A stretch of 64,000 bases of DNA, from contig NZ_QDKL01000001.1 in NCBI RefSeq assembly GCF_003346865.1, forward strand, positions 186,001-250,000. Direction: 5' to 3'. Positions within the stretch are counted from its first letter, which is position 1, and each line of letters opens with the position of its first letter. Origin of the DNA: Halobacteriovorax vibrionivorans. Lineage in GTDB: Bacteria; Bdellovibrionota; Bacteriovoracia; Bacteriovoracales; Bacteriovoracaceae. Of the stretch, positions 26,451 through 35,365 are shown in pieces. The notes below the pieces were generated by a model. The model was not told where the DNA came from and made no database searches. It saw only the letters and a list, made by a program, of their open reading frames with translations. A program made the position numbers and the translations under genes.

Positions 26451-27704
26451 ATGGTCAATCTTTCGATGGCATCAAAAATATTCATTTCTGCAGTATGTCT
26501 AAAAGGACTTGTTGAAGCATATCTTGATAAAAGAAATATTAAGCATATTGGTAAAAACTTTAATCAGGTACCAGAAGAGTTTGCAGATAAGATCACTTTA
26601 GAAGATCACCAAAAAGCTGCCCGCTATTCAATGGAGAAGTTAAACAAAGGTCAATTATTTAATTTTATTGGCTATATTATCCTTATCGGTTGGACATTAC
26701 TTGGTGGATTAGATGCACTTAATAAAACGATTACGTCATTTGAATTATCTCCCCTACTAACCGGAACGGTTTTTTTATTGGCCTTTAGTTTCATTAATTC
26801 GATCCTGTCACTGCCAGAATCTCTTTATACGACTTTTGTCATTGAAGAGAAGTATGGGTTTAATAAGACGACAATAAAGACATTCATCACAGATATGCTA
26901 AAAGGATCAATTCTTGGCCTCATTATAGGAACTCCACTTATCTATGGGATCCTATGGATTATGGAATCTCTTGGTGAGTATTGGTGGGCCTATGCTTGGG
27001 CATTCCTATCAATTTTTCAACTTCTACTAATGTGGATCTACCCAACCTTTATTGCTCCAATTTTTAATAAATTTACTGAACTAGAAGATGGTGAAATAAA
27101 AGATAGAATTCTTGCACTACTAAAAAGAGTCGACTTTGAAAGTAAGGGACTATTTGTTATGGATGCTTCACGTAGAAGTGGCCATGGAAATGCATACTTC
27201 ACAGGCTTTGGTAAGAACAAGAGAATTGTCTTCTTTGATACTTTAATTAATAGCTTAAATGCTACTGAAGTTGAGGCAGTATTGGCCCACGAGCTAGGCC
27301 ACTTTAAGCGTAAGCACATACTAAAAATGATGATTAAAGCATTTGTCTTCAGCTTTATTGGCCTCTTTATACTAGGTCAACTTATGCAAACAACTTGGTT
27401 TTTTGAAATGCATGGAGTTCACTCAAGTGAAACTTACATGGCACTAACTCTATTTATACTTGTTAGTGGTGTTTACACTTTCTTTATTACTCCAATCTCT
27501 TCTTGGGCATCAAGAAAATATGAATTTGAAGCAGATGAGTTTGCTTCTCAGAATTCGAACCCTCAAGAGCTTATTAATGCTCTTGTAAAGATGTATAAGG
27601 ACAATGCTAGTACATTAACACCAGATCCTCTCTACAGTGCTTTCTATCACTCTCACCCACCAGCACTAACTAGAGTTAAGTTCTTAGAAACTTTTATTAA
27701 ATAA
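26451..27704 (+). CDS. M48-family Ste24-like membrane metalloprotease
   Basis: This 417-residue integral membrane protease has several hydrophobic helices (about 65-85, 100-120, 145-170, 175-200, 290-310, 325-345). The zinc motif HELGHFKRKH is near residue 279 and the third ligand region YEFEADEFA near 355. The RSGHGNAYFTGFG stretch before the motif is characteristic of the CAAX prenyl protease 1 (Ste24) group, which in bacteria is probably used for membrane-protein quality control. AAAAAGGAAGCAT before the ATG at 26451 supports the start. It stands alone. Confidence 0.92.
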   Translation: MVNLSMASKIFISAVCLKGLVEAYLDKRNIKHIGKNFNQVPEEFADKITLEDHQKAARYSMEKLNKGQLFNFIGYIILIGWTLLGGLDALNKTITSFELSPLLTGTVFLLAFSFINSILSLPESLYTTFVIEEKYGFNKTTIKTFITDMLKGSILGLIIGTPLIYGILWIMESLGEYWWAYAWAFLSIFQLLLMWIYPTFIAPIFNKFTELEDGEIKDRILALLKRVDFESKGLFVMDASRRSGHGNAYFTGFGKNKRIVFFDTLINSLNATEVEAVLAHELGHFKRKHILKMMIKAFVFSFIGLFILGQLMQTTWFFEMHGVHSSETYMALTLFILVSGVYTFFITPISSWASRKYEFEADEFASQNSNPQELINALVKMYKDNASTLTPDPLYSAFYHSHPPALTRVKFLETFIK

Positions 27705-27894
27705 GTATTTTATAAAGGGGGTAAGTTTGACACCAATCAGGCTTACCTCACTTCAATTTAAATCTAGTTTCCTGTAAGATTCCCTCTGTTTTCTGACATA
27801 TACAAAATTAAATTACTCATTGCATTTAACTATTTGTCTTTATTTTATAAGCCAAATATTCTTAAGATAATTATTTTATTCATTGAGGTTTAAT

Positions 27895-28068
27895 ATGAAG
27901 ATTTTTATTGCTCTTACAGTGCTCTCTTGCCTAGTTTTTTCAACGACGACTTATGCAAGTCAGTTAAAGAGTATTCCAGTTGAGGACCAAGGCCCAGGTA
28001 AAGATGGAAAGGGTTCAAAGCAAAATGATGGTAAAGATAAGAAAGAGACTTCAAAGAAAGTAAACTAA
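27895..28068 (+). CDS. small secreted Lys/Gly-rich protein
   Basis: This 57-residue protein has a signal peptide (MKIFIALTVLSCLVFSTTTYAS). The mature part is only about 35 residues, rich in Lys, Gly and Asp (GPGKDGKGSKQNDGKDKKE), and probably disordered. The start is the ATG at 27895, with GAGG six bases upstream; a TTG at 27883 is less likely. An AT-rich inverted repeat TAATCTA / TAGATTA at 28066-28083 links its stop codon to that of the convergent gene. Function is unknown. Confidence 0.6.
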   Translation: MKIFIALTVLSCLVFSTTTYASQLKSIPVEDQGPGKDGKGSKQNDGKDKKETSKKVN

Positions 28069-28080
28069 TCTATTTTTAGA

Positions 28081-28527
28081 TTACTTAACTGATTTTGCCT
28101 TATCCAAGATCTTTTCAATATTTGAAAAGTCCTTCACAACCTTTTTCATCTGAAGAAGATACTTCTTTGATTGTGGGCTTTGTTTATGGATAGCATGAAT
28201 ATACTTATTTAATTCAGCTTCTAGAATACGGGCCTCTGAAACAAAGAGTGCAATAAGTTTAACTTGTGCCTCTAAAACATCCACCTCGTTATTTGCTTTT
28301 GCTAAATTTAGAATTTGAGTATGAGTAACCTCTCCAACAGGTTGAGCTCCACTATTAATATTGGTAAGACTTCCCGTCGAGTCCTCAGGACTCTCACCTA
28401 ACTTTGAAAGATCAACATCTTGAATCTGTCTAGTAATTGAAAACTCAAGAACATTTGCCGCAGCTTCTTCGGCCACGTTATTTGTTTCTTCTTGTATTTC
28501 AGAATCTAATTTCTTTGCTGTAGACAA
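28081..28527 (-). CDS. hypothetical helical protein with TTG start
   Basis: This 148-residue protein has no signal or membrane segment and is mostly helical, with a coiled-coil-like C-terminal half (LAKANNEVDVLEAQVKLIALFV, YLLQMKKVVKDFSNIEKILDKA). The start is a TTG at 28527, preceded by TGAGGT with short spacing; no ATG is available nearby. It is convergent to the small secreted protein. I do not recognise a family. Confidence 0.65.
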   Translation of the reverse strand: MSTAKKLDSEIQEETNNVAEEAAANVLEFSITRQIQDVDLSKLGESPEDSTGSLTNINSGAQPVGEVTHTQILNLAKANNEVDVLEAQVKLIALFVSEARILEAELNKYIHAIHKQSPQSKKYLLQMKKVVKDFSNIEKILDKAKSVK

Positions 28528-28888
28528 AATTTACCTCACAAAAATCCTTATTTAATTATCGGGTTAATTTTAGCAGAACTTTAACTTGATTTTAGTTAGA
28601 ATCCACCTAAAATTAATGACTTAACTCAAGTTTTCAAAGATTATTTAACTTAATGTCAAAATGGATATTGAAATGCTTGAAATCACATAAGCACAAAAAA
28701 TTAAGTTAACCATATAAACTAAGGCCTTTTCAATAAAACGAATCGAGTTTAGTTTCTTATGATTGATAAAATCGCCAAAATTACGGGCCTGTTTAGTTTT
28801 TACAATAATTAAACTTTCAATTTTCGCTGACACTTAATAATTTTGACCATACAATCCTGTAAGTTAAAACCATAGGAAATTGATAAAA
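28528..28888. other. 361-bp intergenic region, mostly AT-rich
   Basis: This region separates the divergent genes at 28527 and 28889. It holds a weak minus-strand ORF described separately. Otherwise I see only AT-rich sequence with no strong hairpin, and no convincing promoter on either side beyond A/T-rich hexamers. Confidence 0.5.
28645..28833 (-). CDS. possible small membrane protein (weak)
   Basis: A 62-residue frame opens with GTG at 28833 and ends with one hydrophobic segment (ALVYMVNLIFCAYVISSISISIL). No ribosome-binding site is visible before the GTG and no family is recognised. It could be a real single-span protein or a chance frame in AT-rich spacer. I list it with low confidence. 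Confidence 0.25.
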   Translation of the reverse strand: MSAKIESLIIVKTKQARNFGDFINHKKLNSIRFIEKALVYMVNLIFCAYVISSISISILTLS

Positions 28889-29554
28889 ATGAAATCGCCA
28901 ATTGCTATTATCGACTGCTCTATTGAGAATCCTTCATACAATTGTATGAACCAAATAATACAAAACTTTAATAGGCCCTTTACTTACCACTGGGTTTCAA
29001 AATTTGGGTGTGAATCTCTTGATAAGATAAAAGAAGCAAGTGGATATATCATCTTTGGTTCTGATTCAAATGTATATCAACGACTTGAGTGGCAGATTGA
29101 TCTTGCTAAAAGAATGAAATCAAAAATGGAAAATGGAATTCCTGTTTTAGGGATTTGCTTCGGCCACCAACTTATTGCAGACATATTTGGAGCACAGGTT
29201 GATATGGTAACACCAGATAATAAATTATTTGAAGGAACAAGAGAGCTTGAAATACTTGAAGATCAATTTGGATTTGTTAAAGGTGAGAAATTTGAATTAT
29301 TTATTACACATCATTACGAAGTAAAAGAGCTTCCTGAAAACTTTGTTCACTTGGCCCAGTCTAAAGATTGTTTTTATGATGGCATTGCACATAAGGATCT
29401 GCCCTTCTTTAGTTTTCAAGGACATCCTGAAGCTTCTCAAGACTTTATTAATCATCATATTGAGCAAGAACTCTCTAATGAGAAATTAAAAGCTGGTTTT
29501 GATGGTGGTCATAAAGTATTTAAAAATTTTATTGAATATATCGACAAGCTTTAA
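28889..29554 (+). CDS. class I glutamine amidotransferase-like protein
   Basis: This 221-residue stand-alone GATase domain has the nucleophile elbow LGICFGHQLIAD (Cys near residue 90) and the catalytic His-x-Glu in FQGHPEASQ near 175. Solo proteins of this type resemble GMP-synthase-like amidotransferases or gamma-glutamyl-peptide hydrolases, and the substrate is open. I prefer the ATG at 28889 (AGGAAA 11 nt upstream) over a TTG three codons earlier. Its stop codon interlocks with that of the convergent hydrolase gene in a shared TTAA. Confidence 0.82.
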   Translation: MKSPIAIIDCSIENPSYNCMNQIIQNFNRPFTYHWVSKFGCESLDKIKEASGYIIFGSDSNVYQRLEWQIDLAKRMKSKMENGIPVLGICFGHQLIADIFGAQVDMVTPDNKLFEGTRELEILEDQFGFVKGEKFELFITHHYEVKELPENFVHLAQSKDCFYDGIAHKDLPFFSFQGHPEASQDFINHHIEQELSNEKLKAGFDGGHKVFKNFIEYIDKL

Positions 29555-30405
29555 AAAATTAAACTTTTAACCAAGTCCCTTAAGTAATTAAAGTATGGAA
29601 CTCGATACTTTTCGATTTCTTGATATTGTTCGTGACGAGCGCCTTCAATTGTTCTTACTGTAAAGCTAGGATCTACTTCTTTTAAATATTTTTCAAGTTC
29701 TGGCACACTGATAAGAGTATCACCCGTTCCATATGAAATATACTTCTCAACTTTATCGTTAATACGTCTTGAAAAGACTTTCTTACTACTAGCGACCATT
29801 TCTAGTAATAATTTCGTATGGAGCTTCTTATGATTTAAAGGGTCATTATTAAACTCTTCAATAACTTGATTTCGATGAGATAAAGTATTGAGATCAACTA
29901 GTCCACCAAGTGGTACTGACATTTTGATATTAGCTAATTTATTAAAAAACCCAGATTTCACTTTATTGACAAATTTTCCAAGTGGGCCACCAACTCCCAC
30001 AGGTGGTGCATTAACGATCATCGCCCTAAGGTTTTCAATATCATCACCCAAATAGTTTTGAACAAAGCCGCAAGTAATAAGGGCCCCCATCGAATGCCCA
30101 TAAAGAATATAGCCTTCCATTTTATAATTTGTTTTTAAGTATTGAATAATGTCTTTAAGATCTTCCATGAACTGATCAAAAGGATCAATATAGGCTTTTT
30201 CACCACCACTACGGCCATGCCCCCTTAGGTCATATTGGAAAACATTGACATCAAAACCAAAGACTTCTTGAAGGTATTTATGACGACCTAAGTGCTCACC
30301 TATCCCATGACTAGCAATCAACCAATACTTAGCACCGTGCTCGACAACTTCCGTATAGATTTTGACACCATCACGCATTGGAATAGCTCTTTTGATCGGT
30401 TCCAT
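29551..30405 (-). CDS. alpha/beta hydrolase (monoacylglycerol lipase / lysophospholipase type)
   Basis: This 284-residue enzyme shows SHGIGEHLGRHKYL (oxyanion region) near residue 32, YDLRGHGRSGG near 58, the nucleophile elbow YGHSMGALIT near 103, an aspartate in YGTGDTLIS near 230 and the catalytic histidine in GARHEQYQE near 258. It matches the Hydrolase_4 group of lysophospholipases and monoacylglycerol lipases. No signal peptide is seen, so it acts in the cytoplasm. It is transcribed alone, ending in the TTAA shared with the amidotransferase gene. Confidence 0.85.
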   Translation of the reverse strand: MEPIKRAIPMRDGVKIYTEVVEHGAKYWLIASHGIGEHLGRHKYLQEVFGFDVNVFQYDLRGHGRSGGEKAYIDPFDQFMEDLKDIIQYLKTNYKMEGYILYGHSMGALITCGFVQNYLGDDIENLRAMIVNAPPVGVGGPLGKFVNKVKSGFFNKLANIKMSVPLGGLVDLNTLSHRNQVIEEFNNDPLNHKKLHTKLLLEMVASSKKVFSRRINDKVEKYISYGTGDTLISVPELEKYLKEVDPSFTVRTIEGARHEQYQEIEKYRVPYFNYLRDLVKSLIF

Positions 30406-30467
30406 ATTTTACCCTTTATTATTTTTTATTTAGCTCTTATAATTATACTTAAATTTAAGGAAAAGTA

Positions 30468-30836
30468 ATGTTTTGTCCAAAGTGTTTAAGCAATAGTGTA
30501 CATTTAAAAGAAAAAGGCGTCATGAATATTTTAGTTAACGGCCGCCAAAAAGATACAGGTCGTTTTCTATTTAATCTTGATAGAAAAGATGAGATCTTAC
30601 AAAATATCTCAGATAAGATTCATGAGCATTTTCAATGGATGGCCAGTTTCAATAATAAAAAGCCTGTCCAAACTGTTCACGTTGTAACGACTGATGCAAA
30701 ATGTGATAACGGCTGTGCAATACCTCTTTCGCATAAGTTTTCACTAACAGACCATATTATTTCTACGAAAGGCTTAAAAGACCTTATAATCAAACACGCA
30801 AAAGAGTCTGAATTAGAATTAGAACTTGATATTTAA
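30468..30836 (+). CDS. small Cys-containing hypothetical protein
   Basis: This 122-residue protein begins with a zinc-ribbon half-site FCPKCLSN and has a second cysteine pair DAKCDNGC near residue 84, so the four cysteines could bind one zinc. The rest is mixed helix/strand without a signal peptide. AAGGAAAAGT precedes the ATG. The family is not recognised. It ends in a TTAA shared with the convergent DUF2797 gene. Confidence 0.6.
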   Translation: MFCPKCLSNSVHLKEKGVMNILVNGRQKDTGRFLFNLDRKDEILQNISDKIHEHFQWMASFNNKKPVQTVHVVTTDAKCDNGCAIPLSHKFSLTDHIISTKGLKDLIIKHAKESELELELDI

Positions 30837-31627
30837 TACTCAAGATTTAAAAAGTATCCACCATGCTTTCGCATGTTTACACAACCTGTATCTAAAATTA
30901 GATATTGTCCTTTAATCCCCATTAAAGTTCCTTCAATGACAGGATTTTTATCAAAACCAAGAGACTTAACTTTAGTTGGATATTCCACAACAGGATAATT
31001 TATATGTGTTACTTCTTCTTCTAAATCATCAAGACCAAAATCATCGATTAAATCCGCAAAGTCATCATAGATTTGATCTCTAATCATTTCTAAGTCTTCG
31101 TCTGCAACCTCATTCATTAGCATCTTTCGCCAATTTGTTTTATCAGAAAAACTTTTTGCAATTTCGACTTCAATTTCACCTGATGTCTTTCGGTCTGGAA
31201 CCTGTAAAATCGGTAGAGCATAACTAGCTCCTTGATCTATCCAACGAGTAGGAATTTGAGTGTGTCGAGTTATACCGACTTTGACATGACTAGATACGGC
31301 CAGATAAACATAGTGTGGGATCATACAATGCTTTTCCCCCCATTCTGGTTCACGACATGTTCCTCTGTGATAATGACACTTTTCAGGCTTCACAATACAT
31401 GAGTCACATTGAGCAAGAGTGATCATTTCTTTATAAGAATAACCTTGAGAATATGACTTCTTTATTAATTCACCAGAGTAAATTGAATTAATCTGACCAT
31501 CAAAACTTAGTTTGATTTTCTTTTCAATTAGAGCATTCATATCAACAAGCTCATCTCCCATTGGTAGATGGTATTGAACGACATCCCCTAGCTCTGATTT
31601 CATTTTTCTAATATTTCCACTAATCAT
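30833..31627 (-). CDS. DUF2797 family protein
   Basis: This 264-residue protein has a cysteine/histidine cluster, CDSCIVKPEKCHYHRGTCREP, near residue 98. HYVYLAVSSHVKVGITR follows near 130, then RWIDQGASYALPI and NWRKMLMNE, all matching DUF2797. The VYLA...VKVGITR part resembles a GIY-YIG nuclease core and the cysteines suggest zinc binding, but the function is unknown. It is last in the minus-strand operon nth - esterase - DUF2797, with a single base between it and the esterase stop. Confidence 0.85.
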   Translation of the reverse strand: MISGNIRKMKSELGDVVQYHLPMGDELVDMNALIEKKIKLSFDGQINSIYSGELIKKSYSQGYSYKEMITLAQCDSCIVKPEKCHYHRGTCREPEWGEKHCMIPHYVYLAVSSHVKVGITRHTQIPTRWIDQGASYALPILQVPDRKTSGEIEVEIAKSFSDKTNWRKMLMNEVADEDLEMIRDQIYDDFADLIDDFGLDDLEEEVTHINYPVVEYPTKVKSLGFDKNPVIEGTLMGIKGQYLILDTGCVNMRKHGGYFLNLEY

Positions 31628-31628
31628 A

Positions 31629-32315
31629 TTATTCTCTTCCTTCTTCTAAGAAGCGTTGCAATTTATTTAAAATAGGCATCGGAATTTCATGGCCACCTTC
31701 AAAATGATGAAATTCATATTGATCAACTTTTTCCAAATAGGTTTTTAGCTTTTCACTTAAAAAATACGGTAAAACAGGATCACCTGTACCATGAGATTGG
31801 AAAATAGGAATATGTCTTATATGTTTAGTATTTTCAGCGATATGTGTTTCATCAAATAATGTAGAAGAAAGTAAAAAGAGGCGGTCCACAAGAGCTGGCT
31901 CTTTGTATGCAATAGCTAAGCTCATCATTGAGCCTTGTGAGAATCCACCTAAGTATAATTCTTCACTATTCTTTTTAATTTCTTTTATAAGATGGATTAA
32001 TCGGTCTCGCATATCTTCAATTCCATCTGGTACCACTTGAGAGAAGAAGTCCTCTACTCTTTGGGCCATCATTGCCTGTTGCAGTCCCATCATATCAATT
32101 GGAAACCATGCACTTCCTTTCATCCCCATACCAATATCAACTTTTAAAGGCCCATCAACAAAGTACCAGTTTAGCTCTTCTTTTGGATCTAGGTATTGAT
32201 ATAAAGGAGCGAGGTCCTGAAAGCTAGCACCGTAACCATGCAGTACAACTACAGACTTCTTTGTGCTTCCTTCATGTAATAGAATATCAAAATCATTAAT
32301 TCGAGTTACTCTCAT
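31629..32315 (-). CDS. phospholipase/carboxylesterase-type hydrolase
   Basis: This 228-residue alpha/beta hydrolase has LHGYGASFQDL near residue 25 (oxyanion region), the nucleophile motif GGFSQGSMMSLA near 123, an aspartate in SHGTGDPVLP near 175 and the histidine in FEGGHEIPMP near 208. It fits the abhydrolase_2 group of small carboxylesterases and acyl-protein thioesterases. Its start overlaps the nth stop by 4 bp (ATGA type), so translation is coupled; a link to DNA repair is not implied. Confidence 0.82.
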   Translation of the reverse strand: MRVTRINDFDILLHEGSTKKSVVVLHGYGASFQDLAPLYQYLDPKEELNWYFVDGPLKVDIGMGMKGSAWFPIDMMGLQQAMMAQRVEDFFSQVVPDGIEDMRDRLIHLIKEIKKNSEELYLGGFSQGSMMSLAIAYKEPALVDRLFLLSSTLFDETHIAENTKHIRHIPIFQSHGTGDPVLPYFLSEKLKTYLEKVDQYEFHHFEGGHEIPMPILNKLQRFLEEGRE

Positions 32316-32962
32316 TTCTTTGTCTCTACTTTTGATTTACGGTTTGGATATACGTGACGACAGATTGGGCACTCTAGGCCAAAACATGACCTTGCTTTAC
32401 AATACTCTCGGCCATAGAAAATAATTTGAAGATGAAGTTTATTCCAAAGCTTTCGAGGAAAAAGCTTCTTACAATCTTCTTCTGTTTGAACGACATTCTT
32501 TCCTTTTGTTAGACCCCATCTTTGAGCTAGTCTATGAATATGAGTATCAACAGGAAAAGCTGGGACATCAAAAGCTTGTGCCATAACAACAGATGCAGTT
32601 TTATGACCTACTCCAGGTAGCTTTTCAAGCTCTTCAAAACTAGCAGGTACTTCGCCTCCATGCTCACTTACAAGAATTCTTGAAAGGTCGTAAATCGCCT
32701 TAGATTTTCTCGGTGAAAGTCCACAAGGCTTGATGATCTCTTTAATTTCATCTTGAGATAATTTCATCATATCTCGAGCATTATCAGCTTTAGCAAACAG
32801 GGCCGGAGTCACTTGATTAACTCTTTCATCAGTACATTGCGCAGATAAAAGAACTGCAATGAGCAAAGTGAACTCATTCGTATGGTCAAGTGGTACAGGT
32901 GTCTCAGGATAAAGCTCTTCTAAGGCCTCTACAATATAGTCTGCTCTTTCTTGTTTTAACAT
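32312..32962 (-). CDS. nth: endonuclease III (DNA glycosylase/AP lyase)
   Basis: This base-excision-repair enzyme removes oxidised pyrimidines. The helix-hairpin-helix LPGVGHKTASVVMAQAF near residue 112 holds the catalytic lysine, and the catalytic aspartate is in PVDTHIHRLAQRWGL near 137. The usual C-terminal iron-sulfur loop is present but its cysteines are spaced C-x4-C-x4-C-x2-C (YCKARSCFGLECPICRH) rather than the common C-x6-C-x2-C-x5-C. The 216-residue length is normal. It is first in an operon with an esterase and a DUF2797 gene. Confidence 0.93.
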   Translation of the reverse strand: MLKQERADYIVEALEELYPETPVPLDHTNEFTLLIAVLLSAQCTDERVNQVTPALFAKADNARDMMKLSQDEIKEIIKPCGLSPRKSKAIYDLSRILVSEHGGEVPASFEELEKLPGVGHKTASVVMAQAFDVPAFPVDTHIHRLAQRWGLTKGKNVVQTEEDCKKLFPRKLWNKLHLQIIFYGREYCKARSCFGLECPICRHVYPNRKSKVETKK

Positions 32963-33031
32963 TTTCTATTCCTATTAATTTGATCACAAAAATTTAGCAA
33001 ATTATGAATGAAAATGCTAAAATAACGCATA

Positions 33032-33268
33032 ATGAGATACGTATTCATCAAATTAATCCGTTTTTATCAAATGGCAATCTCTCCATTTCTCGGTAGTAAT
33101 TGTCGCTATACACCGACATGTTCACAATATGGAATAGAGGCTTTTCAAAAACTACCACTCCATATCGCAACTTGGAAGACAATAAAGCGTATCGCAACTT
33201 GTCATCCATGGTCAAAGGGAGGTTACGATCCCGTACTTCCAGAATGCAGTCACAAGGATAAACATTAA
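33032..33268 (+). CDS. yidD: membrane protein insertion efficiency factor YidD
   Basis: This 78-residue protein carries the full YidD signature: LIRFYQMAISPFLGSNCRYTPTCSQYGIEAF, then HPWSKGGYDPV, with its three conserved cysteines. YidD helps the YidC insertase at the inner membrane. It usually sits in the rnpA-yidC cluster; here it is instead translationally fused to the dacB start, because its stop and the next ATG share a base at 33268. The start at 33032 gives the canonical N-terminus. Confidence 0.95.
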   Translation: MRYVFIKLIRFYQMAISPFLGSNCRYTPTCSQYGIEAFQKLPLHIATWKTIKRIATCHPWSKGGYDPVLPECSHKDKH

Positions 33269-34620
33269 TGATCAAGATATTACTTCTGGCCTTGGCCCTT
33301 AATACTAGTGCAAACACAATCAAAGATTTAGAAAAAGAATTTCTACAAAAAGGCGACACGCTGAGCTATTACATTGCAGATGAAAATGGAAAAGTAATTT
33401 CATCTAATGAAAATCAAAATTTAATACCAGCCTCTATTTTTAAGATTTTCTCGGCATATTATATTCTCGATAAACTTGGAACAAATTTTCATTTTAGTAC
33501 GTCGATTAGCTATCGTGGCGATATTGAAAATGGCACTTTAAAGGGTGATCTCATTTTGAATACTTCTGGAGACCCATACCTATTAACACCACAAATCTTT
33601 GACTTGATTGAATCTGTTGCACAAGAAGGAATAAAAAAAGTAGATGGTAACCTTGTGGTGGTTAACAATTTCGTTAATATTGAACGTATTGGAACCGTAG
33701 GTCTAGATGATCAACCATACAATCAAAGTATTTCAGGCTTTAATCTAAATTTTAATCGTTTTAAATCAATTGGACGCTCAACACAGAAATCAATTTTCCC
33801 AAAACATGATGGCTTTCAAACAATAAGTTCACAGAAATCACTTGGCCCAGGTGTTGGCTTTAAAAATCAGAATAAGAACAATCAAGATATTGAAAAGTGG
33901 CAATATACGAATACAAAAGATTACTTTGTTGAAGTACCCATAAGAAACTCTTTAGCATTTAATGCTTACTATTTTAAAAAGCAACTTGAGCAAAGAGGTA
34001 TAAGCACTTCAGGAATTAAGATTACAAATAAAGAACAAAGCGAGACAAAAAGACTTAATACAATAAAGTCACCATCTTCTCTTGATCTTGTTAAGTTGGC
34101 CATGGAGTACTCTAATAACCTTTTCATTGAGACTTTAACTTTGAAGGCAACAAATAAAGAAAACTTAGCAGATGCTGCAAAGAAAATGATTAAAGATCTT
34201 AAAATTAAAACAAAAGGTAAAATCGAAAACAGTTCAGGACTGACAACAGAAACAAGAATAACACCAAAAGAAATCGTAAACTTTATCCAAGAGAATGCAA
34301 ATCAAAAATTTGGTAGTCATTACTTCATCAACTTACTTTCAATCACAGGGCATAGCGGTTCTCTCCATCGTAAATATCTTAACGATGATGGCTTTGAGAA
34401 ATTCCGCTATAAAACAGGCAGCATCGATTATGTCTATAATATCTGTGGCCAAAGTTTTGAAAAAACAAAGAGAACATTTTGTATAATGATTAATAATTTG
34501 CAAAAAAGAAAGTTAGTCGATGGTAAGAATACCAATAGGACAGAAAGACTCAGAGAAGAAGCTAAAGGTTGGCGTAGAGCTAAAGAACGATTTAGCGAGC
34601 TCCTCTTACTTCAAATGTAG
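33268..34620 (+). CDS. dacB: D-Ala-D-Ala carboxypeptidase/endopeptidase (PBP4 type)
   Basis: This 450-residue periplasmic penicillin-binding protein has a signal peptide (MIKILLLALALNTSANT) and all three active-site motifs: SIFK (nucleophilic serine, near residue 57), SNN (in EYSNNLF near 283) and KTGS near 375. Members remove terminal D-Ala and cut 4-3 crosslinks in peptidoglycan. In Bdellovibrio, PBP4 enzymes help remodel the prey wall, so such a role is possible here. An insertion of over 200 residues lies between the first two motifs, as in E. coli DacB. The C-terminal 15 bp overlap the convergent binding-protein gene. Confidence 0.93.
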   Translation: MIKILLLALALNTSANTIKDLEKEFLQKGDTLSYYIADENGKVISSNENQNLIPASIFKIFSAYYILDKLGTNFHFSTSISYRGDIENGTLKGDLILNTSGDPYLLTPQIFDLIESVAQEGIKKVDGNLVVVNNFVNIERIGTVGLDDQPYNQSISGFNLNFNRFKSIGRSTQKSIFPKHDGFQTISSQKSLGPGVGFKNQNKNNQDIEKWQYTNTKDYFVEVPIRNSLAFNAYYFKKQLEQRGISTSGIKITNKEQSETKRLNTIKSPSSLDLVKLAMEYSNNLFIETLTLKATNKENLADAAKKMIKDLKIKTKGKIENSSGLTTETRITPKEIVNFIQENANQKFGSHYFINLLSITGHSGSLHRKYLNDDGFEKFRYKTGSIDYVYNICGQSFEKTKRTFCIMINNLQKRKLVDGKNTNRTERLREEAKGWRRAKERFSELLLLQM

Positions 34621-35361
34621 AACTTCTCTTAAGTATGTACTGTTTTTCAATAATGGAAATAATTTTTCGATCTCATCTATTGAAATAGGACTATTGGGAC
34701 GTGCCAGAACTTTAAAGTTATGAACTTGATCTATTTTTTCACTAACCACAAGTTTATCTTTATCTTTTGGATGTGTCTTTAAATACATTTTTAGAAATGA
34801 GTCGTTAATGACTGTAATATCTCCCTTACCTCTAAGAATATTCTTTATATTTCCTTCAAGAGAGTTTGTGTAAATGAGATTCTTATCCTTAACATCATAT
34901 GATTTAAACTTCAGAAAACCATAATGGAATCCACTCTTTAGTAGAATAACTTTTTCACGAAGATTAGCGAATATTACTTGTTGATTTTTTAGCCTTGGAT
35001 CTTTTTTAGCGATATAGTAGTCCTTACCGGTAGCAAAAACTTTTGTTTCATTTAACTTTATATTTCTATTGCTCCATCCCCAGATCGAATTTTCGAAAAA
35101 TATAATATCATAAATACCATTTTCAAGATCTCGATACCTTCTTCGAGGAGATGTTTCAACGATCTTAAATTGAAACTTATTTTGATTTTCATTGAGGTAC
35201 TTAATTAAATCCACAAGAATTCCTGACGCAACTTGATCTGTACGAGAATAAAAAGGTGGAATAATATACATTCCTACTTTTACCTCAGTTTTCGATGCTT
35301 CAAGATTCAAGCTTGAAAATGACAATATAAGAATAAGAATTAAACTCTTAATCGATCTCAT
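34606..35361 (-). CDS. periplasmic solute-binding-like protein
   Basis: This 251-residue protein has a signal peptide (IKSLILILILSFSSLNLEAS) and the bacterial extracellular solute-binding family 3 layout: VGMYIIPPFYSRTDQVASGILVDLIKYLNE at the start and SNRNIKLNETKVFATGKDYYIAKKD in the middle. No transporter genes are nearby. Instead it lies 4 nt downstream of a sensor histidine kinase gene in the same operon, so it may present a ligand to the kinase rather than feed a transporter. That coupling is inference. Confidence 0.78.
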   Translation of the reverse strand: MRSIKSLILILILSFSSLNLEASKTEVKVGMYIIPPFYSRTDQVASGILVDLIKYLNENQNKFQFKIVETSPRRRYRDLENGIYDIIFFENSIWGWSNRNIKLNETKVFATGKDYYIAKKDPRLKNQQVIFANLREKVILLKSGFHYGFLKFKSYDVKDKNLIYTNSLEGNIKNILRGKGDITVINDSFLKMYLKTHPKDKDKLVVSEKIDQVHNFKVLARPNSPISIDEIEKLFPLLKNSTYLREVLHLK

Positions 35362-35365
35362 TTAC

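Noticed and set aside
27717..27747. GGTAAG / CTTACC inverted repeat after the Ste24-like gene
   Set aside because: The arms are short, the loop is 16 nt and no T-run follows, so I do not call it a terminator.
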